This document shows positions 46,785-58,100 of a stretch of 64,000 bases of DNA, in pieces. The stretch is from Artocarpus heterophyllus (taxonomy: Eukaryota; Streptophyta; Magnoliopsida; Rosales; Moraceae). Position 1 is the first letter of the stretch. The number at the start of each line of letters is the position of its first letter. The stretch is taken from NCBI GenBank assembly GCA_025403435.1, contig CM046333.1, positions 30,159,453 to 30,223,452 on the forward strand. Reading direction: 5' to 3'. Below the pieces are notes generated by a model that saw only the letters and a program-made list of their open reading frames with translations, did no database searches and had not been told where the DNA came from. A program made the translations under genes and the position numbers.

Positions 46785-47137
46785 CTAGTCCTCAAAGATC
46801 AAACAAGCGAGAATCCCTGAAGACTTCCTGCTAAGCGCATCTGCGACCACGTTAGCTTTCCCAGGATGATACTGCAACGCGAAATCATAATCCTCCATGT
46901 ACTCTACCCATTTGCGCTGCCTCAGATTGAGATCCCTCTGAGTGAACAGATACCTCAAACTCTTGTGATCGGAGAAGACCTGAAACGATGCTCCATACAA
47001 GTAACACCTCCAAATCTTCAGCGCGTAGATCACCGTCGCAAGCTCTAAATCATGAGTAGGATAATTCCGCTCGTGAGGTCGTAGCTGTCTCGATTCGTAC
47101 GCAACTACACATCCATGCTGCATCAACACGCATCCAA
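46785..47137 (-). pseudogene. Chromovirus RNase H
   Basis: It contains [32 protein letters not shown] and [11 protein letters not shown], then ADALSRK. It is the direct continuation of the RT that ends at about 40250 on the other side of the element, so one gene lies in two pieces at opposite ends. Confidence 0.9.
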
Positions 47138-47185
47138 ACCTGACATTCTTCATTGCTAGTCACTGCTCGTCACTGCTACGGCTCG
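47138..47185. other. Patchwork filler at the chromovirus junction
   Basis: About 48 bases between RNase H codons and the LTR tip are made of copied scraps of the RT 3' end. The 17-base caaacctgacattcttc (47135-47151) also occurs at 40368-40384. The pieces gctcgtcactgcta (47165-47178) and tacggctcgtca (47177-47188) match 40274-40292. Confidence 0.85.
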
Positions 47186-47284
47186 TCATTTAATTTGATT
47201 CTTCAACCATTGGTTTCAATTAAATTCTCTTTTAATTAATCTAAATATTCCATCACGTCACCTCCCGTACTCCGGGGCATGACA
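47186..47284 (+). repeat. LTR end tip (plus orientation) of the chromovirus
   Basis: About 99 bases match, in inverted form, the inner end of the complete LTR (43062-43160) with a few differences, and end GGGGCATGACA beside the CCTTT duplication. Confidence 0.9.
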
Positions 47285-49648
47285 CCTTTATTGACGATTA
47301 CCCAAGGTATAGGTATGTCTTCCTAATGCATCACAAAGGCAAAACTTTTGACAAGTTCAAAGAGTTTTGGGCTGAAGTGAAAAAGTAATTAGATAAACCC
47401 ATAAAGGCACTTTGATCCAATTGAGGTGGTAAATACCTCTCTGATGAGTTCTTAGAACACTTATTAGAGAATGAAATTTTATCCCATTTGATGGCGCCGA
47501 GCACTCAGCATTAAATGGCATAGCTGAGAGAAGGAATCAAACATTGTTAGACATGGTTAGGTCCATGATGAGCTATTCGATGTTACCTTTATCTTTTTAG
47601 GGATATGCACTATAAATCGCATGTTATCTTTTGAACAAAGTGCTTTCAAAATCGACTCTTAAAATTCCTCATGAGTTGTGGCCAAGGAGGAAGACATCCT
47701 TAAACCATATTCGCATTTGGGTATGTTTAGTTTTTGTCCTGTATAAGAAAGCAAACAAGTTGAAAGCGTGTTCGAAAGTTTGTGTTTGTAGGATATCCAA
47801 AAGGGACAAAAGGGGGTTATTTCTATAACCCGAAGGAAAATAAAGCTGTCGTTTCAACAAATGCAACATTCCTTGAGGAAAGTTACATGAACGACTTCAA
47901 ACCTTGAAGTAAAGTGATACTCAAGGAGTTGGCGAGTGATTCGATCACTCTAGGGGTTCTAGTAGATGCCAATCCAATCAATGTAGAAAAACCAACTGAA
48001 CAACAACCTAAGGGGCTTTGGCGTAGTGGGAGGATCAGGTGTCAACCCGAGAGGCATATGTTCAATGGTGAAGCCTACTTGGCTGAACCGGTTAAACATA
48101 ACATGGATCCTTACACTTATGAAGAGGCCATGAAGGATGTTGATTCAAAGCTCTAGACGGAAGCCTTGAACATTGAGATGAAGTCTATGGAGACTAATTG
48201 GGTCTAGGAACTTGTGAATCCTCCCGAAGGGGTAAAACCCATAGAGTGTAAGTGGATCTATAAGAGAAAAAGAGGAGCAAATGGGAAAGTCAAAACCTAT
48301 AAGGTTAGACTAGTAGCTAAGAGATACACGCAAAGGAAGGAATCGATTACGAGGAAATCTTTTTGCATGTAGCCATGCTTAACTCCATCCGCATTCTCTT
48401 ATCCATAGCTGTCGTTCTCAACTATGGGATTTGGCAAATGGATGTCAAGACAGTCTTTTTGAATGGCTATCTTGATGAGTCTATATATATGGTACAACCA
48501 AACAAGTTCAAGGCTAAGGGCAAGAGGATAAGGTTTGTAAGCTACTAAAGTCAATTTATAGACTTAAGCAAGCTTCCTATTCTTGGAACATAAGATTTGA
48601 TCAGGAATTAAGACTTATGGGTTCGAACAAAACGTGGATGAACTATGTGTTTACAAACACATTAAGGATATGAAAGTGGTTTTTCTATTACTCTATGTAG
48701 ACAACATTCTGCTGATTAACGATGACGTTGGGGCATTGTCATTGGTCAAATTAAAGTTGACCAAACAGTTTGACATGAAAGACTTGGGTAAAGCTAATTA
48801 TGTTCTCAGTATCCAGATCGTTCGGGATAAGAAGAACAGAATGATAGCTTTATCCCAAACGACCTACATAGATAAATTCTCAAAAGGTTTGCAATACAGA
48901 ATTCCAAGAAAGGTAGGCAATTATCTAGATCTAGAATTACTCTTTTTAAGAAAGACTCAACAAAGTTAGATGAAGACAAAGAATACAAGAAAAAGGTGCC
49001 TTATGCTTCAGCAGTGGGTAGTCTCCTGTCTGCTATGCTTTGCACATGACTAGACATTTGTTATGCGGTTGGGATAGTAAGTCGACTTTAGTCAGATCTA
49101 GGACCAAACCATTGGGTTGCGGTCAAGTATATTTTCAAGTACCTGAGAAGGACTCGAGGGTATATATTTGTGTATTCTTGTGATTTCAATCTTGACCGAA
49201 TTTAAGAAGATCGACTTCTAGTTTTGTGTTTACTCTGGGCGACGGTGCCATTGTTTAGAGAAGTGTCAAGCAAGATTGCACTTTGGATTCAACAATAGAG
49301 GCCGAGTATATGGCAGCTAGTGATGCTTCGAAAGAAGTAGTATGGTTTCGCAAGTTCCTTGGGGATGTTGAGGTAGTTCCTAGTATAGATAAGGTGGTAT
49401 CATTGTTTTGTGATAACCCTACAGTGATAGCTAATGCTAAGGAATCAAGATTTCACAAGAAAAGTAAGCATATTCATTGGAAGTATCATGTGATGAAGGA
49501 CTTTGTTGAGGGCGGGCATGTTACTGTATATAAAATTGCATCTGAGGACAACTTAGCTGATTCATTCGTGAAGACACTAACTGTGAGGGTTTTCAAGAGG
49601 CATGTGGAAGCTATAGGGATGCAAGGTATGTCACATTTACTCACTTAG
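47285..49648 (+). pseudogene. Copia 2 pol, part 3 (integrase end, RT, RNase H)
   Basis: It resumes at FIDDYPR after the CCTTT duplication and runs through integrase, RT and RNase H, ending SHLLT and a stop at 49646-49648. Many stops and frameshifts are present. The RT active box has become YVDN (48694-48705) and the frame changes repeatedly (near 48170, 48340, 48540 and 48960). It is the most decayed of the three copia pol copies. Confidence 0.9.
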
Positions 49649-49662
49649 TGCAAGTGAAAGAT

Positions 49663-51596
49663 TGTTAGACATGATGCATTAAGGAGTAAGATGTTGTAAT
49701 ATGTTTTTGGAGACATTTTATTAATAAAGAGTTCATTTATTGTTCATATATCAAATGTTGTCCTCTTTACATTCATATTTATTGAATGTATGATAAACAA
49801 ATAAAAGTCTAAGACTGTCAGTCTAAACTTTTAAGAATCATGCATATGATAGATAAATTATGCAAAAAAAATGAATACTAAAGGTAATGATCTAAATTAT
49901 AATATCCGTAATCGAGGTAATAAAGTTGGGTGCTTTATTCATGCTAAGATTGTTATGTTGTCTACATCCTTAACGGAGATGGCTTGTCTTGGTCATTAGA
50001 GTGGGACTCCGTGAATAGAAATATTGTACATTGTCAAAAGTAATGATGTGTTGGATCGGGACATAGAGTTAAATTGATTTAGATTAATAATTTCGTTTGT
50101 GCAAATCAATTCACTTTAAACAATCATATGTGTTGTGTCTTAATCCTGAAATGACTAATGGGCCCGTACTCTCGACTTATGTCTTTCAATGTACCAAAGG
50201 GTGACATCCTAACTTTATGATGGTACTCATACCGATATGTTGGAGATATGACTCTTGATTGCATAGACTTATTATTCATAGATATGGAATCCATAGCTCT
50301 TTTTGTAGAGTTAATGATATTCTCCTATATGCATTATCCTATAATTGGAAGACTGGAGTGCTCAACCATTTGGATGCATAGGTGTAACTGAATGGTATAC
50401 TGTCTTTGGATAGTAAGTTTTCCAATAGTGAGATAACAGAACATAAGATAATCGGGAAGGTAAAATAGAATTTATTCTTAAGCCGATAATGAATATCTTA
50501 TGGGGATATGACACGTTATGATATTCATTGACGCGTAGCTTACATGAAGCTTCATACTTTTATATAGTTCGAGAGTGCAGCTTTAAGCTTTTAGTGGAGT
50601 GGCATTAAGTTGATAATTATAAAATATGTATCCAAAATATTGTATTTTATAATTATAGGAGTAGAACTACATAGGTTCATCAAGTCCCTTCACTAGCTCG
50701 TAATCAATCTTAGAACGGTATGGCGTTCTTTTCCAACAAATTGGTGACTTATGTTAAATTATTAGATTGGCTGAAATTCGATAGGATCAGATAATTCATG
50801 TCTATTTATTGGTTGAATTAATTTTGTAAATTAATTGAAGATAAACATGTTGAATTATTGGGATGATATTTTATTTTCTACGAGATTATCCAGATATGGC
50901 TATTTTGATTAGACAACTTCTTTATTGGGTTATTTGAATTAAAACTGAGGCTCTATCTAAGAATCTTGGATGGAAAATAAAAGATCCTCAATGATCATGT
51001 TATCACAAGTTTGGCAGGCAGGCCAATCTATTAGTTCGGCCTATTGATGGAGTAAGTTTGACAGGCCAATGAATAAGTTCAGACTGCCGATCTAATGACA
51101 TTCTGATTATGTGTTTCAAATACAATTTTCACTAGAAGCTGATCTAGATTCAAATTTTGAGGCCTTATCTAATAATGATTAACCCTAGGTCTAACCTCTA
51201 TAAATAGGGGGAGAGTTTTCTCAGTTATTCAAATCAGTTGAGAAGTATAAAAGTGAGTACTCTAGTATGAGAAACTTTGAAACTCGCTAAGAGCTATTGT
51301 TCACAAATCAAGATCCTTAGCTCTAAGTCTTCTCACTTGGTTGGAAGATGAGTCACCGGAGGAAATGCTGTACAACATGTGTCCAACTACACTCCGATCA
51401 TGGATAGAGAATAGCAAAGAAAGCTAGTTGGTTAAGGCTCTTCTGAAATGTTCTTCTCTTCACTAATTGTTGGTGCTTTTTGGCATACAAAAGTATGATC
51501 TATGATTAATTTATGCATATATCATGTCAAACTTCCAATTTGAAAAATACTCTGATTTAAAAATTTTAAATTCTACTACGTGCTTGTTTTCCAACA
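49663..51596 (+). repeat. 3' LTR of copia 2
   Basis: The 1934-base LTR follows aagtgaaagat and ends TTCCAACA. TATAAATA is at 51198-51205 and a weak near-palindrome cluster at 51010-51088. It is well diverged from the other LTRs. Confidence 0.9.
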
Positions 51597-53570
51597 CCTT
51601 CACCTCTACAAAAGCCTCAATTTCAACCCATTTAGAAAAATAATCTACAAGAACAAAGAGATACTTCACCTAGCCAAGAGTTGGTGGAAGATGTCTAACC
51701 ATTTCCAACAAATACTTCATGAATGGGTAAGGCGAGCTGATTGAGGAGAGATCTTCTATCGGTTGGTGGATGACTAGGGCGTGCCTTTTACAACTATCGC
51801 ACTTTTTGGTGAATTTCTTGAAGTCGCTCTATATTGTTGGTGAGTGGTAGCCCTACTTTTTAATCTTGTTGCACAAGATCGTCCCACCGAATGATTGCAA
51901 CATGAACCTTCAAGCACTTCTTTGATGACTTGCTTTGTCTTATCTTTCCCCAAGCATCAAAGGTATGGACCTGTAATCGATCGCTCGTAAAGTTTCCCAT
52001 CGATTAAATAGTATTGTGTAGATTGAACTTTAATTTTCCTCACTATTTGTTTGTTTTTTGGGAGCTATCCTTTGCTGATATACATTTCAATGAGGGTTCT
52101 CCAATCGTCCCTATGATCAACGTACTGTACTTCTTCCATCATTTCTATGCTAGGTTGCTTGATGAATCTGAGTGGAATGACTCTTTTTTCTTTCACCTGG
52201 ATTGATGAATCGACATTGGCAAGCACATCCGCTCTTATGTTTGATTAATGGAGCTCATGTCTCATTTCAAATAGTTTAAATTGGAACTTCAATTTGTTGA
52301 CCACCTATAGATAAGAAATCATATTGTCATCATGCACTTGATACTCACCATTGACTTGATTGGCGATCAAAGTTGAGTCGCTTTCCACGACGAGCTTGGC
52401 AGCCCGTAGTGTTTTGGCTAGTCTCAGTCCTACGATTATAGCCTTATATTTTGCTTTGTTATTCGTTGCCTTGAAACCCAACCTAAAGCTCTACTCAATT
52501 TCTTCGCCAGTTGGTGAATGAATCATGACTTTAACTTTTGAGGCCTTCTCGTTACTTAACCTATCCACCTATATAGCCCATACCTGTGGCTCTTTATTTG
52601 TAGGTTCTTACATGAGCTTAGCTACAAAATCTGCGAACAGTTGGGCTTTCAATGTTGTTCTTGGCTTGTACTTGATATCGAAGTTGATGAGTTTGTTTGC
52701 CCACTTTGTTAATCTTCCCAAAACATCTGGCTCATGCAAAATGGCTGACACTGAGTATGAAGAGGGCATAATGATGCTGTCACATTGGAAATAAGGTTGG
52801 AGCTTTCGAGCAGATGTGACAAGTGCAAGTTTAAGCTTCTCGATTATTGCATACCTTGTCTCAACATCAAGTAAAGTGTGGCTGGTGAAAAATACCAGCT
52901 TCTGAACTGAATCTTCTTCCTTGAAGAGTGCTAAGCTGACAGTTGTTTCTGAGATCGCTAAATAAAGGTACAGTGGTTCTCCTCTTTTTGTCTTTGAGAG
53001 GACCGTAGGGATTAAAAGATACTTTTTAAGGTCCTAAAAGGCTAGCATGCACCGATTGCCCCACTTGAACTTTGTGTTTTTCTTCAAAAGCTAAAAAAAA
53101 AGGGGGACACTTGTCCAAGGAGCGAGCGATAAATTTGCTCAATGCGACAACTCGGCCTTGAGCTTTTGGATGTCTCGTTTACTTTGTAGGGAAGGCATAA
53201 GCTGGAAAACATTAATTTGATCTAGGTTCGCTTCAATCCTTCGCTTCATCACAACGTAACCAAGAAACATTCCATTGGTAACCCTAAAGGTGCACTTCTC
53301 TGGATTGAACTTCATGTTGTACTTCTTCAACTTGTCAAAGCATGCTTGTAGATGTTGTACATGATGTTGGGCTCACAAAAACTTCAGCAGCATGTTGTCA
53401 ATGTATATTTCCATATTCTTTCCTATCTGCTCTTTAAACATCATATTGCCGAGTCTTTTATATGTGGCACTTGCATTCTTCAAACCGAGAGTCATGACTT
53501 TAAAGTAGAAAATGCCCTGCTTCATGATAAAAGCTGTCTTTTCTTGGTCTTCTAGATATAAGAGTATCTA
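51597..53570 (-). pseudogene. Tat-lineage gypsy pol remnant (RT, RNase H, integrase)
   Basis: Read on the minus strand from about 53570. RT comes first, with the active box altered to YIDN and then KYNMKFNPEKCTF and FLGYVV. The second RNase H typical of this lineage follows (KAIIVGLRLAKTL, VVESDSTLIANQVN, NIRADVLANV), then an integrase N-terminus, and the start of the integrase core (YLFVLVDYFSKWVEIEAF) cut off at 51597 by copia 2. Many stops are present. The missing integrase end is not found left of copia 2, where a purine tract and LTR follow directly. Confidence 0.8.
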
Positions 53571-54267
53571 ATTATATCTGAAGAAAGCATTTTGAATTTT
53601 TTTCTCGAGCTTAAAATATGAGTATTTTTGTGAAATTTTGTGAAGACCAATTTCTATATGTTTAAATTGTGTTCATATAATTTTTGAATAGTTTACTTAT
53701 TTGTTTATTTATTTTTACAAAATTGTATATATACTTGTATGAATAATTTTAGTACACAAAATTGAAATTATGTTCATATTTATAAATATTGCTTATTGTT
53801 GCATTCAAGTTATAGGAACAATTTTTTGAGAATAAATTTAAGGTCTAGTGATTCATATAATGTTAATTAATTAAGGATTAGCTACGGCATCTTTAATTAT
53901 AAAAAATTAAATATTAAGTATTTTAGGATTCCATATAAAAAATGACATTAAATATGGTTAATCATATTTAATATAATAAATTTTATCCTACATGAATTTT
54001 TTATTATATTTATATGATTAACTAGGATAGGATTACGGATTATCTTTCTTAATTTGCTTACAAGAATTAGGAAGAAGATCATAATTTGATAGTTTTATCA
54101 TAATGTTATAGATGGATCTAATTTAATTAGAACTTTACCCTACAATTAAGTTTTATGTCGCCAATTTTATAAGTTTGAAACATAATTTACATTAGTAAAA
54201 CATAACATATGTTTATTAGTCTCAAAATTTGAATTATAAGCATGTTTGTTTAATTTTTATTTTAGCT
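53571..54267. other. AT-rich stretch before a copia gag remnant
   Basis: No gene. It may be the leader of the copia remnant that follows, but no LTR end or primer site was seen. Confidence 0.4.
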
Positions 54268-54511
54268 ATGCAAGCGGCGAATTTTTCTAATATAAAGTGT
54301 AATATCCCTGAACTAAAGGGTGACAACTACAAGGTATAGAAGGAGAGAACTCTCCTTCATTTAGGGTGGATGGATATTGTTTATGTTATTAGGAAAAGTG
54401 AACCATCCATCATTACAACCAGTGCTCCAGAGAAAATCACTCTTTATGATCAATGGGAAAGATCCAATTGCCTCGTTGTGATGTTCATAAAGACTAAGAT
54501 CTATGTTGGTA
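54268..54511 (+). pseudogene. Copia gag N-terminal remnant
   Basis: From ATG 54268 the frame gives MQAANFSNIKCNIPELKGDN, with a Trp-to-stop change just after (GDNYKV then TAG), then LHLGWMDIVYVIR and YDQWERSNCLVVMFI. This is the gag start of a copia family different from copia 1-3. It is cut at 54511 by the CACTA element. Confidence 0.75.
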
Positions 54512-54720
54512 CACTACAAGAAATTTTGGATTACACAACCTTTATTTAACGCCTGTTTCCTAAAAATCGTTGTGGTAAGGCGAGAAAGCGCCGCGAGTTA
54601 GGCCCGCGAAAACGAAGACCGTCGTGGAACGGGACGGTAGCAACCATGATAGTTTTTTAAAAAACTGTCATAGAATACAAGAGCTACCACGATGGTTTTT
54701 TGAAAAACCGTCATGGTATC
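54512..54720. repeat. CACTA terminus and left subterminal repeats
   Basis: The terminal CACTACAAGAAA is followed by copies of a CCACGATGGTTTTT-type unit in both orientations. The pair at about 54682-54711 could form a hairpin. Confidence 0.8.
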
Positions 54721-55141
54721 TTACTTAAAACCCCTTTTTTCCACCTCGACATTCAGACACAATTCAAAAAGTCACTTCTTAAATACAAACACAGACCCAT
54801 CCGAATTAGCTGCCGCCGTCCCTCTCCGCTTCCACACTCCTTAATCTCAGCCCAAATTGTAAGTTTTTGTTAGAAATTGATAAATTGTTGTTGATTCTAT
54901 TGTATAATTAATCCGAAATTGATAAATAGTTGTTGATTTTGTTGTTTATTCCGTGAAATTTGTATTGTGGATCATGGGAATGATTTCTTTGTTTTGTAAT
55001 GAGTATGTGTAACTTGTTTTATGATGGGTGATGTTTTTGTTTTATGATTAATTAAGATATATAGGTCGGTATATACATAAATTGTGAAAGTAATTTTAAT
55101 TGAATATTTGCAATTTATTATTTCGATTTAGGTATTGCGAA
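54721..55141 (+). other. 5' untranslated exon and intron of the TNP2 gene
   Basis: A good donor (gtaagttttt) lies at 54859 and an acceptor (tttcgatttag) ends at 55131, ten bases before the ATG. This suggests an untranslated first exon ending at 54858. The first CACTA gene and the second one share this layout. Confidence 0.5.
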
Positions 55142-58100
55142 ATGGATAGGAAATGGATGTGGGATTTTCAATTGTCTAGAGAGTATGTGAATGGTGTGAA
55201 AGAGTTCTTGGATTTTACTAAAAGTCATGCCAGTGGTGATAAAATTTGGTGTCCTTGTGTTGAATGTGAAAACCATAGATTGCATCCAATTCCAATTGTT
55301 AGAGGACATTTATTTCAAAATGGAATTATAAGTAGTTATCAAACGTGGCATTTTCATGGTGAGTCTAATTTCAATCCAACTTTTAAGTAAAGAAAAGCAA
55401 GCTATTGTGGAGGATAATATGGATGATCAAGGCAATATGGTTGACATAGTCAATGATTTAGAAGAACACTTTGTGCACCGTCTAGATTTATTTGAGACAA
55501 TAATGAATGATGTAGAGACACCCATGTATAAGGGGTGTACCAATTTCACTAAATTGTCTGCTTTAGTTGGATTATAGAATTTGAAAGCATCGGGTGGGTG
55601 GTCAAATTCTAGTTTCACAAAGTTGTTGGAATTTTTAGGAAGGCTTCTACCAAAGGGTAATAAATTACCAACTCGTATGTATAAGGCTAAGAAGACTTTG
55701 AGCACTTTGGGAATAGATAATGAGAAAATTCATGCTTTTGAAAATGATTGTGTTCTCTATAGGAATGAGTATGAGGACGAGAATTATTGTCCAGTTTGTC
55801 AACAAGCAAGGTGGAAGAAAGGAAAGGAGCCAAAAGATGGCAAGAATGGAGTGCCAAAGAAAGTGTTATGGTACATTCCACCGGTACCATGTTTGAGGTG
55901 TTTATTCAAAAAAACCAGAACATACCAAGAATTTAAGATGGCATCATGACAAACGGGTAGATGATGGTATGCTTAGACACCGATGGATTCACCACAATGG
56001 AAGACTTTTGAAGCGGATCATCTCAACTTTAGTACGGATCCAAGAAACATACATTTTGCTTTGTCGATGGATGGAATGAACCCACATGGTAACATGAGTA
56101 GTTGGCATAGCACTTGGCCCGTAATACTTGTTAACTATAATCTGCCTCCGAAGATGTGCATGAAACGGAAGTTTTTAATGTTAACTTTATTGATTTTGGG
56201 TCCTTACCAACTAGGCAAAGACATTGATGTATACTTGGCACCGTTAATGGATGACCTAAAAAAGTTGTGGGAAAATGGAGTTGAAGTTAGTGATGCTTTC
56301 CAAAAAGAGACATTCACACTCCGTGCAATGTTGATATGGACAATTAATGACTTCCCTGCATATCGCAATTTATCTGGTTATTCGTTGATGTGCTATTTGT
56401 ATGACGAAAACGTCTCACAAACAGTTGAAGAATGGTAAGAAAACTATTTTTCTTGGTCATAGAAGACGGTTGCTAAGAGATCATCGCTGCCGCAAACAAA
56501 AGAAAGCCTTTGATGGCAACAGCAAAGAAAGAGACCCTCCTCGCCCTTTGACAGGTGAATAAATATTTGAAATGGTAAAAGATATAAGAGTCTTATTCTG
56601 TAAGAGAAAGCGAGGTAAGGACTAGCCACCAAATGATGGACCATGGAAAAAAACATCAATCTTCTTTGATCTTCCCTACTGGAAGACACTTTTTGTTTGT
56701 CATTGCTTGGATGTTATGCATATTGAGAAAAACGTTTGTGAATCCGTAGTCGGCACATTGCTTGGCATCCCGGGCAAGGCTAAGGATGGTGAAAAAGCTT
56801 GGTTGGATCTCATGGAAATGGAGATTAGGCCTAATTTGTTTCCTGAGAAAAGAAGAAACTCTAGTTACTTACCTCCGACAAAGCACACGTTATCTAGAGC
56901 AAAAAAGAGAAAGCTCTATGAATGGCTTGCTTCATTAAAAGTGTCAGACGGGTATTCTTTAAACTTCAAAAAGTTGGTGTTGGTGAAGGATTTGAAACTT
57001 ATTGGTATGCAAAACACACGATTGTCAGGTGTTGATGTAGCAATTACTACCACTTGCTTTGCAGGGAATTCTAACAAAGGATGTGAGATTTGCAATTTCC
57101 AAGTGCTTGCTCTTCAATTCAATATGCTTGAAGGTCATTGATCCACTTGTGCTAGATTCACTGCAATCAGAGTTGGTGCAACCCTTATGCATGCTTGAAA
57201 AGTATTTTCCACTGGCATTTTTTGACATCATGATTCATTTAACAGTGCACTTAGTACGTGAAGTTAAGTTATGTGGACCAGTGTATTTGAGATGGATGTA
57301 CCCATTTGAAAGATATATGAAGGTTTTGAAGGACTATGTGAAGAATCAAAATAGGCCGGAGGGATGTATTGTAGAAAGTTACATAGCTGAGGAATTGGTT
57401 GAATTTTCCTCCGAGTACCTATCTAATACGGACACAATTGTGGTGCCAAAAACTATAAACATTGAGGCTAGGGACTATTTACGGGCAATCCTTCATCAGT
57501 AAATCAAGAAGAGTAGAGCAAACTTGTCTTTATGTCTTGCACAATGCTAATGAAGTGGAGCTTTTCATTGAGGTGCACATGAACGAATTAAAAAAAGCAT
57601 ACCCAAAACGAGCAAGAAATGAGAAGTGGTTGCAAGATGTGTTAGACATGTATGTCCTAAGGATTAAAAATGTAAGATGTTTTGGAGACATTTTTATCAA
57701 TAAAGAGTTTATTCATTTATATATACCAAATCTTGTCCTCTTTACGTTCATGTTTGTTGAATGGATGATAAGCAAACAGTAGTCTGAGACTGTCAGTCTA
57801 AACCTTAAGAATTGGGCATATGATGGGATGATTATGCGGAAGACACGATTCTTAAGGTGATGGTCTAAAACATATGATCCGCAATCGAGGGAATAAAGTT
57901 GTACGCTTTATTCATGTAAAGATTGTTATGTTGTCTATATCTCTTTTGAGAGATGGTTTGTCTTGGCCATCGGAGTTGGACTTCGTGAATAGAAACATTG
58001 GCGCGTTGTCATAAGTGATGATGTGTTGGATCAGGACATAAAGTGAATTGATTTGGATTAATAATTCTGTTTTGGCAAATCGATTCACTTTAGATAATCA

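Larger units (their letters stand above)
40171..47284 (-). mobile_element. Rearranged Ty3/gypsy chromovirus, circularly permuted
   Basis: The outer ends TGTAATGCCC...GCATGACA are flanked by the perfect duplication CCTTT (40166-40170, 47285-47289). On the minus strand the order from 47137 down is RNase H, integrase with chromodomain-like tail, purine tract, complete LTR (45214-43062), primer site, gag, protease, RT (to about 40250). So the pol gene is split at the RT/RNase H border, and one LTR sits in the middle, as expected for a one-LTR circle opened inside pol. The outer tips are the first 72 and last about 99 bases of the same LTR, but in the opposite (plus) orientation. Frames are broken. 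See the findings for interpretation. Confidence 0.9.
28590..51596 (+). mobile_element. Old gag-deleted copia element (copia 2), hosting two insertions
   Basis: The pieces are 28590-30346, 39871-40170 and 47285-51596, in collinear order: LTR fragment, leader, protease, integrase, RT, RNase H, 3' LTR. Copia 3 and the chromovirus split it with perfect target duplications, so it is older than both. The left LTR has lost its first about 1.5 kb and no target duplication remains. Gag and the second half of the leader are deleted. Confidence 0.88.

Noticed and set aside
40171..47284. Reading the chromovirus block as two ordinary nested gypsy elements
   Set aside because: Only one complete LTR exists, RT and RNase H pieces are complementary without overlap, and one target duplication surrounds the whole block.
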